Assembly (NCBI GenBank): GCA_025056175.1
Contig: JANWWK010000064.1
Coordinates: forward strand, 62,001-126,000
Direction: 5' to 3'
DNA: 64,000 bases
Source: Anaerolineales bacterium
GTDB lineage: Bacteria > Chloroflexota > Anaerolineae > Anaerolineales > Villigracilaceae
The notes below the pieces were generated by a model. That model saw nothing but the letters and a program-made list of their open reading frames with translations. It did not search any database and was not told the origin of the DNA. Made by a program: the position numbers and the translations under genes. Numbering within the stretch: the stretch's first letter is position 1; every line of letters starts with the position of its first letter. Of the stretch, positions 19,984 through 28,026 are shown piece by piece.

Positions 19984-20733
19984 ATGATTACTGCCTACTA
20001 CCGCCCGAATACTTTGGAAGATGCCCTGCGCCTGTTGGACCAGCCAGATACCCTGCCGCTTGGCGGAGGAACGAAACTCAACAGCCCGGCCTTCAAAACG
20101 CGCACGTTCGCCGTAGTTGATTTACAAAATCTAGGGCTGAATCAGGTTTCGGTGCATGGACATATACTTGAAATCGGCGCAACGGTCACCTTACAGGAAT
20201 TGCTCGAACACGAACACACGCCCGAAGCCTTAAAACAAACCCTGCGGCTCGAAACACCGCTCAATTTACGAAATGCTGCCACCGTCGCCGGGACGCTGGT
20301 CTCATGCGATGGACGCTCCCCCTTCGGAACAGCCATGCTGGCACTGGATGCAAAGATAACGGTCGTGCGCAAACAGCCATCCGTCATCACCCTGGCAGAA
20401 TACTGGGCGCTGCGCCCGGCAGGCCTCATCACCCTGCTGAGCATTCCATTAAACGCCAGATTGGCCTATGAGCAGGTGGCACGCACACCAACCGACGTGC
20501 CGATGGTGTGCGCCGCCCTGACCCAATGGAAGAGCGGACGCACCCGTCTGGCGCTTGGCGGCTATGGCGTCAGTCCGCTGCTGGCAATGGACGGCACCGA
20601 AGCAGACGGACTGGAAGCCGCTGCCCGCAATGCCTTCCACGAAGCCACCGACGCCTGGGCCTCTGCCGAATACCGCCGCGAGGTGGCCGCCACCCTCGCC
20701 CGGCGATGCCTGGAACAACTTCAGGCAGCCTGA
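19984..20733 (+). CDS. Molybdopterin-dehydrogenase FAD-binding subunit-like protein (orphan)
   Basis: A 249-aa protein similar to the FAD-binding (CoxM/XdhB-type) subunit of molybdenum hydroxylases. It starts MITAYYRPNTLEDALRLL with GGAG at 19975, and has the PLGGGTKLN flavin-binding loop and LRNAATVAGTLVSCDGRSP in place of the usual IGNxGTxGGNxxxxxPxxD. It carries no FeS or Mo subunit next to it, unlike the complete pair at 55.8-59.6 kb, and the divergence of the second flavin motif suggests it may act alone or assist another complex. The following GT39-like gene starts 5 bases downstream. Confidence 0.7.
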   Translation: MITAYYRPNTLEDALRLLDQPDTLPLGGGTKLNSPAFKTRTFAVVDLQNLGLNQVSVHGHILEIGATVTLQELLEHEHTPEALKQTLRLETPLNLRNAATVAGTLVSCDGRSPFGTAMLALDAKITVVRKQPSVITLAEYWALRPAGLITLLSIPLNARLAYEQVARTPTDVPMVCAALTQWKSGRTRLALGGYGVSPLLAMDGTEADGLEAAARNAFHEATDAWASAEYRREVAATLARRCLEQLQAA

Positions 20734-20738
20734 ACCCG

Positions 20739-22919
20739 GTGAAAGAAAGACAACCTCTCTTCCAAACATTGATACGCACATTCAAACCTGTGCTGGCCGG
20801 CACACTTTTGTTCGTCGGCCTGGCGCATCACCTGCTGAACCTTTGGGAGCAACCCGGCCTGTGGATACTCGCCGGGTTGTTCACGCTATGGCCGCTCTCG
20901 CTCGCCGCAACGCAGATAGGCAGCCGACACCTTTCACCCATTTGGGAACGTCTTCCCCGTCTTACGCGAACAGTATATCTTCTCGCAGCCCTTCTGCTGG
21001 GTGGCTTAATCGCCTGGCGCACCTACCATCTGCCTGAAACCTACCAAACCCTGACGATAACCGCGCAAAATGGCCCAATTGCACTGGTCGAAATCAAAAA
21101 CGATGATAATCCGCTCTCATTGGAAGAAATCGCGCGCGAAAGCACCTGGCAGATACGAGAAGATTTCCTTCAGGCTTTGCCCGTTTCAGCTCCTCTGCGC
21201 TTGAATTTCCGCGCCGCAGCGGGCAAGCCTATCGAACTCTTGTTGCTCACCTCTCCCGAAAGTGGGAGCGCACAAATCACCCTGAACGGGCGCAGCCTCA
21301 CCCTGAACTTACGCGAAGACCTGCCCGGGCAGACCACCCTGCGCCTGTATGCCGATTATCGCGGTCTACCGGGGCTTGCCTTTCGTATCTTTTTGCTCGG
21401 TGCAAGCCTTTTTTCTCTGGCAAGCACAGGCTTCGCCTTACTCCTGCTCCAACACGTTGCCAACGCTTCTCTTCGTCACGACTCTCCTCCTGCAAAAGTT
21501 CATCGCCGCAATTTGTTGCTTCTGTTGCTGACGGGACTGTGTGTCTATACGTTCAACGCCCTGACCATCCCCCTCATCCTCAATCCCGATAGCCACGGTT
21601 TGCTCCAGGGAAGTTTCCACCTGCTGAAATATGGCAACCTGGACGGTGTTTCGATGTATCGCGGCCCGGGCAGCACGTTTCTGTTCGCGCCGGTTCTGTG
21701 GATGTCTGGCAACAATGCCTGGGGTCTCAAGATTCTCCTGCACCTGTTCGCTCTGGCAAGCATATTCCCCGCTTACCGACTGGGCTGGCAATTGAGCCAT
21801 TCCCCCACCATCGGACTGCTTTCCGGCTTGCTGGTGGTGCTTTCTCCCGATTTACTCTCCTATACCGGGGTCGTCATGTCCGATGTCCCCAACATCTTCT
21901 TCGTGCTGACCTTTTTGAGTTTGCTGATTTCGGCGCTTCAAGACCCTGCCCCCCGCCGCGTTTTTGGCGCATTGCTCACCGGTTCTTTCGCCGTTTTATT
22001 ACGCGCTGAAAACCTTGCCATGCTGGCGCTGGGGGCACTGTGGCTCCTGGCTGCACCGTTCTACAACTGGAAACGCACCCGTGCTTTCGACAAACAACGT
22101 TTTGGAATAACAGCCCTGGCGGCCATCGCTGCCGCCCTGCCCATCCTGGCATGGTCAGCGCACAATCAACGCGTACACGGCTTCTTTGGCATGAGCAACT
22201 ATGGCGGCGAAGTCCTGTATGATGGCTGGGTCTATTATGGAGATGCGCTTGGAACACGCTTTTCACATCCCGATTCGCCAGCCATTCAGGCCATTCAAGC
22301 TGTGATTCAGGCGCACCCCATCACCATCACCGACCCAAAAGGTGTTCCCACCGGCTGGGAAATCTACCCCGCCATGCTGGCGGCCGGATACACTTCCAAT
22401 CAGGCTTTCGACCTGATGGGCGAGGCCGCTCTGGATTCCATTCGCGCCAATCCCCTGCGCGCGGCGGAGATTTTGTTCCACAAATATCAGCACGGCCTGA
22501 CGCCCCGGCTCGAACCACTCTACACTTACCCTTTGCCTGGAGAGCCGGGCTTTGGAGAACTCTGGCGCGATGAGTATTTCTACCAGCAAACGCCCAATCT
22601 GCCCCGTTTGATCGCCCTGCGCCGCGCACTCGACGACGTATTGCGCGCCAATTATCCGCGCCTTGCTCCCATATGGGTTTCGTTTACACTGACAACGGTT
22701 TTCTTGAGTTTCTTCCGGCGTCCGTGGCCGCTCTGGAGCGTGCATACCCTTATCACAGCCTCGCGTATCTTGCTTCCCCTCACCCTCGGGGTTGCCTTTT
22801 GGCGTTATGCACTCGCCGGTTGGATTCCAGCGCAAATCACCGCGCTGGCCTGGTTATGGCTGCTGGTTGCCAGCATAAGACCATTGGCAGCTCGAAGACC
22901 ACCTTCAGAAATGCTATAA
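20739..22919 (+). CDS. GT39-like membrane glycosyltransferase family protein
   Basis: A 726-aa polytopic protein, start chosen as GTG at 20739 (VKERQPLFQTLIRTFKPVLAG), 5 bases after the previous stop; earlier codons of the frame overlap the preceding gene. The first 340 residues hold two or three helices, a soluble extracytoplasmic insert (about 105-210) and another helix. The core from about 260 resembles the PMT/ArnT-type GT-C fold: ILNPDSHGLLQGSFHLL (acidic residue in the first loop), YRGPGSTFLFAPVLW, and many helices. Such enzymes use polyprenyl-phosphate sugars to glycosylate proteins or lipids. Acceptor and donor are unknown, and catalytic activity is inferred only. Confidence 0.6.
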   Translation: MKERQPLFQTLIRTFKPVLAGTLLFVGLAHHLLNLWEQPGLWILAGLFTLWPLSLAATQIGSRHLSPIWERLPRLTRTVYLLAALLLGGLIAWRTYHLPETYQTLTITAQNGPIALVEIKNDDNPLSLEEIARESTWQIREDFLQALPVSAPLRLNFRAAAGKPIELLLLTSPESGSAQITLNGRSLTLNLREDLPGQTTLRLYADYRGLPGLAFRIFLLGASLFSLASTGFALLLLQHVANASLRHDSPPAKVHRRNLLLLLLTGLCVYTFNALTIPLILNPDSHGLLQGSFHLLKYGNLDGVSMYRGPGSTFLFAPVLWMSGNNAWGLKILLHLFALASIFPAYRLGWQLSHSPTIGLLSGLLVVLSPDLLSYTGVVMSDVPNIFFVLTFLSLLISALQDPAPRRVFGALLTGSFAVLLRAENLAMLALGALWLLAAPFYNWKRTRAFDKQRFGITALAAIAAALPILAWSAHNQRVHGFFGMSNYGGEVLYDGWVYYGDALGTRFSHPDSPAIQAIQAVIQAHPITITDPKGVPTGWEIYPAMLAAGYTSNQAFDLMGEAALDSIRANPLRAAEILFHKYQHGLTPRLEPLYTYPLPGEPGFGELWRDEYFYQQTPNLPRLIALRRALDDVLRANYPRLAPIWVSFTLTTVFLSFFRRPWPLWSVHTLITASRILLPLTLGVAFWRYALAGWIPAQITALAWLWLLVASIRPLAARRPPSEML

Positions 22920-22965
22920 TCTAAACATCACCGCTTTCCTCCGATTGACGCCTGAATCTGCCTCC

Positions 22966-24177
22966 ATGACCACCTCCCCTCGCACTCCCGTCTGGACTTC
23001 GACCACCAAACTGGTGGTCGGCCTGACCCTGGTCGCCATCCTGGCCGGGATGCTCATCAAATTCCAGGCCATCCTGCCGCCCCTGTTACTGGCCTTTATC
23101 CTGGTTTATCTGCTCTATCCGGCAGCCAGTTTTCTCTCCCGCAAACTGCACCTCAAGTGGAGCGTCTCGGTCAATCTCATTTATCTCCTGCTTATCCTGC
23201 TGCTGGCCGGCTTGCTGACCATCGCCGGGTTTGAGATTGTCACGCAAGTTCAAAGCCTCATCGGCCTGGTCACACGCAGCCTCGATGACCTGCCCGGTCT
23301 GGCTGACCAAATCACCAATCAGTTACAGCAAATCATCGGCCCTTTCGTACCGGATGTCGAAGTGTTGAACCTGGAGCAGCTGGGCAACCAGTTGATTGAT
23401 AGTGTGCAAGCTGGTTTAGGGCAAATCGGCGAGCTGTTGGGCAAAGTAGCAGGCGGCGCGGTCAACACGCTGGTATGGACTCTATTCGTCCTCATCGTGT
23501 CTTACTTCATCCTGGTCGAAAGCGGCGGACTGCGCGAGCGCATCATCCAGGTCAACCTGCCAGGCTACAGCGAAGACTACGCCCGCATGAGCAAAGAAAT
23601 CGGTCGCATCTGGAATGCCTTTTTGCGCGGGCAAATCATTCTTATCAGCATCTCCACCGTGACATACACGATTGTCCTGGGCGGGATGGGGGTCAGTTAT
23701 GCGCTTGGGATAGCCCTGCTGGCCGGGCTGGCCCGCTTCCTGCCGTATGTCGGCCCGTTCGTCACCTGGACGGTACTGGCGCTGGTGGCTTTCTTCCAGG
23801 CCTTCAAACCATTCGGCTTGAGTCCGCTCGTATATATGCTCATCGTACTGGCCGTCGGCTGGCTGATAGATGCCCTGCTCGACAACATCATCTCGCCGCG
23901 CATCATGGCTGAAACGCTCAAAGTCCACCCGGCGGCAGTGCTGGTCGCGGCCATCATTGCACTCGACCTGCTGGGCGTTCTGGGAGTCGTCATCGCCGCC
24001 CCCATCCTGGCAACGCTACAACTGATTCTCCGTTACGTTGTCCGCAAACTGTTCGACCTCGACCCCTGGGAGGGCCTGGAAGAACACCCGACCCCACCCT
24101 CTCTGCGCGTGCAATTCCGTGAATGGATAGAAAGTCTGCGCGCCAAAGTACACCTGAACCCTCAAAAAAAGTTATAA
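22966..24177 (+). CDS. AI-2E family transporter (PerM/TqsA type)
   Basis: A 403-aa membrane protein. The ATG at 22966 (MTTSPRTPVWTSTTKLVVGL) is preferred over the TTG at 22945. The layout fits the family: paired N-terminal helices (LVVGLTLVAILAGMLIKF, ILPPLLLAFILVYLLYP), a soluble middle region (about 110-160), then the conserved SYFILVESGGLRERI segment, GMGVSYALGIALLAGLARFLPYVG, and the C-terminal DNIISPRIMAETLKVHPA motif. Members export varied small molecules or ions; autoinducer-2 transport is proven only for a few, so substrate is unassigned. Confidence 0.88.
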   Translation: MTTSPRTPVWTSTTKLVVGLTLVAILAGMLIKFQAILPPLLLAFILVYLLYPAASFLSRKLHLKWSVSVNLIYLLLILLLAGLLTIAGFEIVTQVQSLIGLVTRSLDDLPGLADQITNQLQQIIGPFVPDVEVLNLEQLGNQLIDSVQAGLGQIGELLGKVAGGAVNTLVWTLFVLIVSYFILVESGGLRERIIQVNLPGYSEDYARMSKEIGRIWNAFLRGQIILISISTVTYTIVLGGMGVSYALGIALLAGLARFLPYVGPFVTWTVLALVAFFQAFKPFGLSPLVYMLIVLAVGWLIDALLDNIISPRIMAETLKVHPAAVLVAAIIALDLLGVLGVVIAAPILATLQLILRYVVRKLFDLDPWEGLEEHPTPPSLRVQFREWIESLRAKVHLNPQKKL

Positions 24178-24178
24178 T
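24173..24178 (+). promoter_or_regulatory. -10 box of the 59-aa gene
   Basis: TATAAT overlaps the stop codon of the upstream transporter gene, 26 bases before the ATG at 24205. The -35 region is weak. Confidence 0.5.
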
Positions 24179-24204
24179 GGACTCATCTTTGAAAGGAGCA
24201 CATT

Positions 24205-24384
24205 ATGCCCAAGAACCCCGAACCCACCACCGAAACGCTGGCCGAGACCGAAAACTACCTGGTCTGGAAGGCCGAAGAACCCGATGGCGAAACCACCTAT
24301 CATGTGGAACTCGGCAATCTGACGATACATTTCTTCCGCGAAGAGTGGGAAGAGTTCCTGGAACTCGTCCGCGCACTGGAGTAA
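24205..24384 (+). CDS. Small acidic protein of unknown function (59 aa)
   Basis: A short gene with a full set of signals: TATAAT at 24173, AAAGGAG at 24193-24198, ATG at 24205, TAA at 24382, and an ideal terminator 10 bases later. The protein begins MPKNPEPTTETLAETENYLV and is strongly acidic (many Glu). The second half, from WKAEEPDGETTYHVELGNLT to a helix with FFREEWEEF, looks like a small beta-hairpin plus amphipathic helix. No cysteines or membrane helix. No family was recognised. Its complete transcription unit argues that it is real. Confidence 0.75.
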   Translation: MPKNPEPTTETLAETENYLVWKAEEPDGETTYHVELGNLTIHFFREEWEEFLELVRALE

Positions 24385-24393
24385 TCTCCACGC

Positions 24394-24420
24394 AGGGGCA
24401 GGTCAGCCTGCCCCTTTTTT
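24394..24420 (+). terminator. Intrinsic terminator of the 59-aa gene
   Basis: A perfect 9-bp stem AGGGGCAGG (24394-24402) / CCTGCCCCT (24407-24415), loop TCAG, followed by a T-run to 24420. This is the cleanest rho-independent terminator in the window. Confidence 0.92.
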
Positions 24421-24430
24421 GGCGTCATCC

Positions 24431-25417
24431 ATGAACAACACCATCACAGATGTTCCCGGCATCGAAGTCGGTCAGGCGCAAGACCTGGAGGCGCTGACCG
24501 GCGTAACGGTCGTCCTGTGTCGCAAAGGTGCAGTAGGTGGCGTAGATGTGCGTGGAAGCGCGCCCGGCACACGTGAAACCGACTTGCTTGACCCACTCAA
24601 CCTGGTACAGCAGGTTCATGCGGTTGTGCTGGCAGGCGGTTCAGCCTTTGGATTGGAAGCCGCCGACGGAGTGATGAAATACCTGGAGGAACAGAACATC
24701 GGCTTCAACACGGGCGCGGGGGTGGTTCCGATTGTGCCGGCAGCCATTCTCTTCGACCTGAACATCGGTCGAAGCGATGTGCGCCCCACCGCAGCAATGG
24801 GGTACCGCGCCGCCAGTGCCGCCCACGCCGGGCTGGTCGAAGAGGGCAACGTTGGGGCCGGAACAGGCGCCAGCGTGGGCAAAATCTTCGGAAACCGCAG
24901 CGCCATGAAGTCCGGTCTCGGCACAGCCAGCCTCAACATCGGCGGGGGTATTGTGATTGGCGCAATTGTAGCAGTCAATGCGTTTGGCGATGTCATCCAC
25001 CCCCAAAGCGGCGAAATCGTGGCTGGAGCACGCTCGCTCGAACTCGGGCCGCTTAAAATTGGCGAAACCCGCCGCTTTGCCGATACACTGAAAGTGATGA
25101 AAACTCTGCCAGGACGCACCATCCTGCAATTTGCTGCCAAAACCAATACGGTCATCGGCGTCGTAGCCACCAACGCCCGGCTGACCAAAGCCGAAGCCAA
25201 TAAAATGGCGCAAATGGCGCACGACGGCCTGGCGCGCGTCATCCGCCCGGCGCATACCCTGCTCGATGGCGATACCATTTTCGCCCTCTCCACCGGCACC
25301 AAACGGGCTGATGTCACCACCGTTGGCGCATTCGCTGCCGAAGCCTTCGCCCAGGCTTGCCTGCGCGCCGTGCAAACGGCTCAAAGTGCAGGCGGCCTGC
25401 CCGGCCTGGCCGGTTAA
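24431..25417 (+). CDS. P1 family peptidase (S58, DmpA-like)
   Basis: A 328-aa enzyme of the self-cleaving N-terminal nucleophile aminopeptidase family. It starts MNNTITDVPGIEVGQAQDLE, with the family signatures GVDVRGSAPGTRETDLL, VVLAGGSAFGLEAADGV, GNVGAGTGASVGK and MKSGLGTASLNIGGG. By analogy with DmpA, autoprocessing should occur before the Thr/Ser of SGLGTAS (inference). Family members cleave N-terminal residues from peptides or amides, and the substrate here is unknown. The ATG lies only 11 bases beyond the upstream terminator T-run and has no clear ribosome site, so expression may depend on readthrough. Confidence 0.9.
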   Translation: MNNTITDVPGIEVGQAQDLEALTGVTVVLCRKGAVGGVDVRGSAPGTRETDLLDPLNLVQQVHAVVLAGGSAFGLEAADGVMKYLEEQNIGFNTGAGVVPIVPAAILFDLNIGRSDVRPTAAMGYRAASAAHAGLVEEGNVGAGTGASVGKIFGNRSAMKSGLGTASLNIGGGIVIGAIVAVNAFGDVIHPQSGEIVAGARSLELGPLKIGETRRFADTLKVMKTLPGRTILQFAAKTNTVIGVVATNARLTKAEANKMAQMAHDGLARVIRPAHTLLDGDTIFALSTGTKRADVTTVGAFAAEAFAQACLRAVQTAQSAGGLPGLAG

Positions 25418-25423
25418 AAGCAA

Positions 25424-25445
25424 AATCGCGGCTTACGCCGCGATT
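25424..25445 (-). terminator. Terminator of rpmB between convergent genes
   Basis: A perfect 9-bp stem AATCGCGGC (25424-25432) / GCCGCGATT (25437-25445) with loop TTAC. On the minus strand it is followed by TTTTGCTTTT, so it should mainly terminate rpmB; it lies 7 bases past the stop of the convergent peptidase gene. Confidence 0.75.
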
Positions 25446-25471
25446 GCCGCTAAAAAGCCAAAAAAACAACC

Positions 25472-25654
25472 TTACGCCGTTTTGACCATCGTGCGAATGC
25501 ACTTGGTGCAAAGCGTTCGTTGCGACTTGCGCCCTTTCTCAATAACGGTCACTTTTTGCAAATTCGGTTTGAATTTGCGGTTGGTGGCGCGCATGGAGAA
25601 AGAACGATTGTGACCGAAGGTGGTGGTCTTACCACAGTGAGCGCACTTTGCCAT
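25472..25654 (-). CDS. rpmB: 50S ribosomal protein L28
   Basis: A 60-aa ribosomal protein of the large subunit. The start at 25654 (MAKCAHCGKTTTFGHNRSFS) follows AAAGGATG; the longer frame from 25696 is not homologous. It has both CxxC pairs (C4/C7 and C49/C52), the zinc-binding form of L28. The central RATNRKFKPNLQKV segment is diagnostic. Monocistronic, with its own terminator. Four-cysteine L28 implies a zinc-sensitive ribosome pool only if a cysteine-free paralogue exists elsewhere, which cannot be seen here. Confidence 0.96.
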   Translation of the reverse strand: MAKCAHCGKTTTFGHNRSFSMRATNRKFKPNLQKVTVIEKGRKSQRTLCTKCIRTMVKTA

Positions 25655-25790
25655 CGTAATTTCATCCTTTCTTGCTATAATTCCTGAAAGAACCACAGGC
25701 TCTTGCCTGCTTTCAACAGGCGCGGTATTTTATCATAAACCGCATCCTTTCACAAGGAAAGTGTTAAACATTTCGCAAAGGACACACGCT

Positions 25791-26147
25791 ATGGGACAAG
25801 AAAAAACCACACTGGGAAGCATTCACATCGCGCCGAACGCCATCGCCACCATTGCTTACCATGCGACCCTGCAATCGTATGGCGTGGTAGGGTTGGCGCC
25901 CAAGAACCTGGCCGAAGGAATTGCCAACACCATCACGCGCGAACCAACGCGCGGCGTGAATGTGCATTTCGACGGCGATAAACTTGACATTGACATTTAC
26001 ATCATCGTAGAATACGGCACGCGCATCGCCTCGGTGGCATCCAGCGTTGCCAACACAGTGCGCTACCATGTCGAAAAGACAGTTGGGTTAAAAGTTCACG
26101 AAGTCAACGTCCACGTACAGGGCTTGCGCATCAGCAACCCCGATTAA
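25791..26147 (+). CDS. Asp23/Gls24 family protein
   Basis: A 118-aa member of the Asp23 envelope-stress family, start at 25791 (MGQEKTTLGSIHIAPNAIAT) after AAAGGA. The alpha/beta core with VNVHFDGDKLDIDIYIIVEY and the end segment VGLKVHEVNVHVQGLRI is typical. In Firmicutes and Chloroflexota this gene commonly precedes the DAK-domain kinase gene, as here. The role in that context is not established. A strong terminator separates it from the next gene. Confidence 0.9.
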   Translation: MGQEKTTLGSIHIAPNAIATIAYHATLQSYGVVGLAPKNLAEGIANTITREPTRGVNVHFDGDKLDIDIYIIVEYGTRIASVASSVANTVRYHVEKTVGLKVHEVNVHVQGLRISNPD

Positions 26148-26158
26148 GGTGTATGGCG

Positions 26159-26192
26159 GAACACGCCTTTGCCGTAAGGCGTGTTCTCTTTT
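26159..26192 (+). terminator. Terminator after the Asp23 gene
   Basis: A perfect 11-bp stem GAACACGCCTT (26159-26169) / AAGGCGTGTTC (26176-26186), loop TGCCGT, followed by TCTTTT. Confidence 0.8.
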
Positions 26193-26279
26193 CCCGCATC
26201 CCATGTCAGCACCGGGAGCGCGCCGCGCCACCCGGCAGAGCAGAAACACATCGAGCAGACGTTTGTGTCATCCCCAAAT

Positions 26280-26293
26280 CCTGCTCGAGCAGG
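26280..26293. promoter_or_regulatory. 14-bp perfect palindrome before fakA
   Basis: CCTGCTCGAGCAGG, a perfect 14-bp palindrome in the 184-bp gap between the Asp23 terminator and the fatty-acid kinase gene, 38 bases before the ATG. It is the right size and place for a dimeric repressor site. No promoter boxes were clear. Confidence 0.4.
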
Positions 26294-26331
26294 CGCGGCG
26301 TACTTTCAGGTGATAGGAGATATTTTCGCGC

Positions 26332-27969
26332 ATGATGAGAAAGTCGTTCGATGGATTGGCCTTGAAAGAACTGGTCGAAGCCGGACTGACCTGGCTTCGC
26401 ACCAACCAGCAGACCGTCAACGCCCTGAATGTGTTCCCCGTTCCCGATGGCGATACCGGCACGAACATGCTGTTAACGATGACAGCCGCTTATAACGAAA
26501 TCAGCAACCTGGGACATCACAACGCCGGGCAAATGGCCGCTGCCGTAGCCCAGGGAGCACTGATGGGCGCACGTGGCAATTCGGGGGTCATTCTCTCGCA
26601 ATTGTGGCGCGGCTTTGCGCGCGCCTTGCACGGCAAAGAAGTGATTGACGCCCCCGCCCTGGCCGCTGCATTTGCCGAAGCGCGTGATACCGCCTACAAA
26701 GGCGTGGTGCGTCCCGTTGAAGGCACAATTTTGACCGTTGCCAAAGATGTCGCTGCCGAAGCCGAGCGCGCCGCCCAGGAAAGCGATGACCCGGTCGAAG
26801 TGTTACGCCGCTGCGTGCGTGCTGCCGACGAATCTGTGCAGCGCACGCCAGAATTCCTGCCCGTCCTCAAACAAGCCGGGGTGGTTGATTCAGGTGGAAA
26901 AGGGCTGTTCTTCATCCTGGAGGGAATGTTGCGTTTTCTGGATGGCGAATCGCTCGAAGCGCCGCTGGTTTCCGTTCAGCCGCTTTCGGCCATGATGCTG
27001 GAGAATGCCATGGAAGAAGTGGAAGAAGGCCAGGACTGGGAAGTGGTGGTAGATTTTCGCCCCGGTAACGGCTTCGATTTGCAATCCTTCTACCGCCGCC
27101 TGGAAGAAATTGGCACCTCGATTCAGGTCGGCGAGGGCGAAGGGATATACCGCATGCACATCCATACCCCACTGGAAAAGCGCTATGAACCGATTGACTA
27201 CATCATGGGCATCGGCACAATCACCAAAGTGGCAATGGAAAACCTGCTGGCACAAATGGAAGACATCGAAGGCCGCGCTGAGACTTCCATCGAACTCGCC
27301 AATGTAGAGCCAGGACAGATTGCCGTGGTCGCCGTCTCACCTGGCACAGGCATCTCACGCATTTTTGCCAGTCTGGGAGTGGCTGCCATCGTCTCCGGCG
27401 GGCAAACGATGAACCCCTCCACAAAAGATATTTTAGAAGCGTTCGAGAATCTGCCCACCGATAAAATCATCATCCTGCCCAACAACAAAAACATCGTTCT
27501 GGCCGCCAACCAGGCCAGAGAAGTCACCGTTAAGCAGGTACACGTCATTCCCAGCCGAAACGTGCCGCAAGGCCTGGCCGCTATGCTACACCTGGACCCC
27601 GATGGCGACCTGGAAAAAGTGGCCGAGAAGATGACCAAAGCCCTCGACCACGTCGTCTGCGGCGAAATTACGGTCGCTACACGGTCGGTGGAAATTGATG
27701 GGGTCACCGTACGAGAAGGTCAGGTCATCGGCCTGCTCAACGGCAAACTGGCCGTCTCCTCCGATACGCTCGAACACGCCTGCCTGGAACTGCTCGAAAA
27801 AGCAAACGCCACGGCATACGAACTCATCACCCTTTTCTACGGCGCAGACTTGAAAAACCTGGAAGCCAACCGTATTGCTGACCTGATACGCGAGAAATAT
27901 CCCAACCAGGAAATTGAATTGCAGGAAGGCGGACAGCCGCACTATCAATTTATTCTTTCAATCGAGTAA
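26332..27969 (+). CDS. fakA: Fatty acid kinase catalytic subunit, DAK domain protein (FakA/YloV)
   Basis: A 545-aa ATP-dependent kinase that phosphorylates fatty acids held by a FakB/DegV partner, feeding exogenous fatty acids to phospholipid synthesis. The N-terminal DAK2 kinase domain (about 8-205) has the metal/ATP signature NVFPVPDGDTGTNM at 27-40 and ARGNSGVILSQLWRG. The C-terminal FakA-specific domain contains GDGIYRMHIHTP-like EGEGIYRMHIHTP and the IILPNNKNIVLAANQA block. AGGAG at 26315-26319 precedes ATGATG. A DegV-family gene follows directly, the canonical pairing. Confidence 0.93.
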   Translation: MMRKSFDGLALKELVEAGLTWLRTNQQTVNALNVFPVPDGDTGTNMLLTMTAAYNEISNLGHHNAGQMAAAVAQGALMGARGNSGVILSQLWRGFARALHGKEVIDAPALAAAFAEARDTAYKGVVRPVEGTILTVAKDVAAEAERAAQESDDPVEVLRRCVRAADESVQRTPEFLPVLKQAGVVDSGGKGLFFILEGMLRFLDGESLEAPLVSVQPLSAMMLENAMEEVEEGQDWEVVVDFRPGNGFDLQSFYRRLEEIGTSIQVGEGEGIYRMHIHTPLEKRYEPIDYIMGIGTITKVAMENLLAQMEDIEGRAETSIELANVEPGQIAVVAVSPGTGISRIFASLGVAAIVSGGQTMNPSTKDILEAFENLPTDKIIILPNNKNIVLAANQAREVTVKQVHVIPSRNVPQGLAAMLHLDPDGDLEKVAEKMTKALDHVVCGEITVATRSVEIDGVTVREGQVIGLLNGKLAVSSDTLEHACLELLEKANATAYELITLFYGADLKNLEANRIADLIREKYPNQEIELQEGGQPHYQFILSIE

Positions 27970-28010
27970 CGCAAGTCTATGACTTGCGTGCGCAAATCTC
28001 CGATTTGCGC
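27969..28010. repeat. Paired intergenic hairpins (dispersed repeat, copy 1)
   Basis: Two adjacent hairpins: ACGCAAGTC (27969-27977) / GACTTGCGT (27981-27989), then GCGCAAATC (27990-27998) / GATTTGCGC (28002-28010), each with a 3-base loop. The second is nearly identical over 21 bases to 52882-52902, and both share the AAGTC/AAATC core design with 50619-50671. It lies between fakA and the DegV gene. Confidence 0.75.
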
Positions 28011-28026
28011 TAGGCCACGCCCATCT

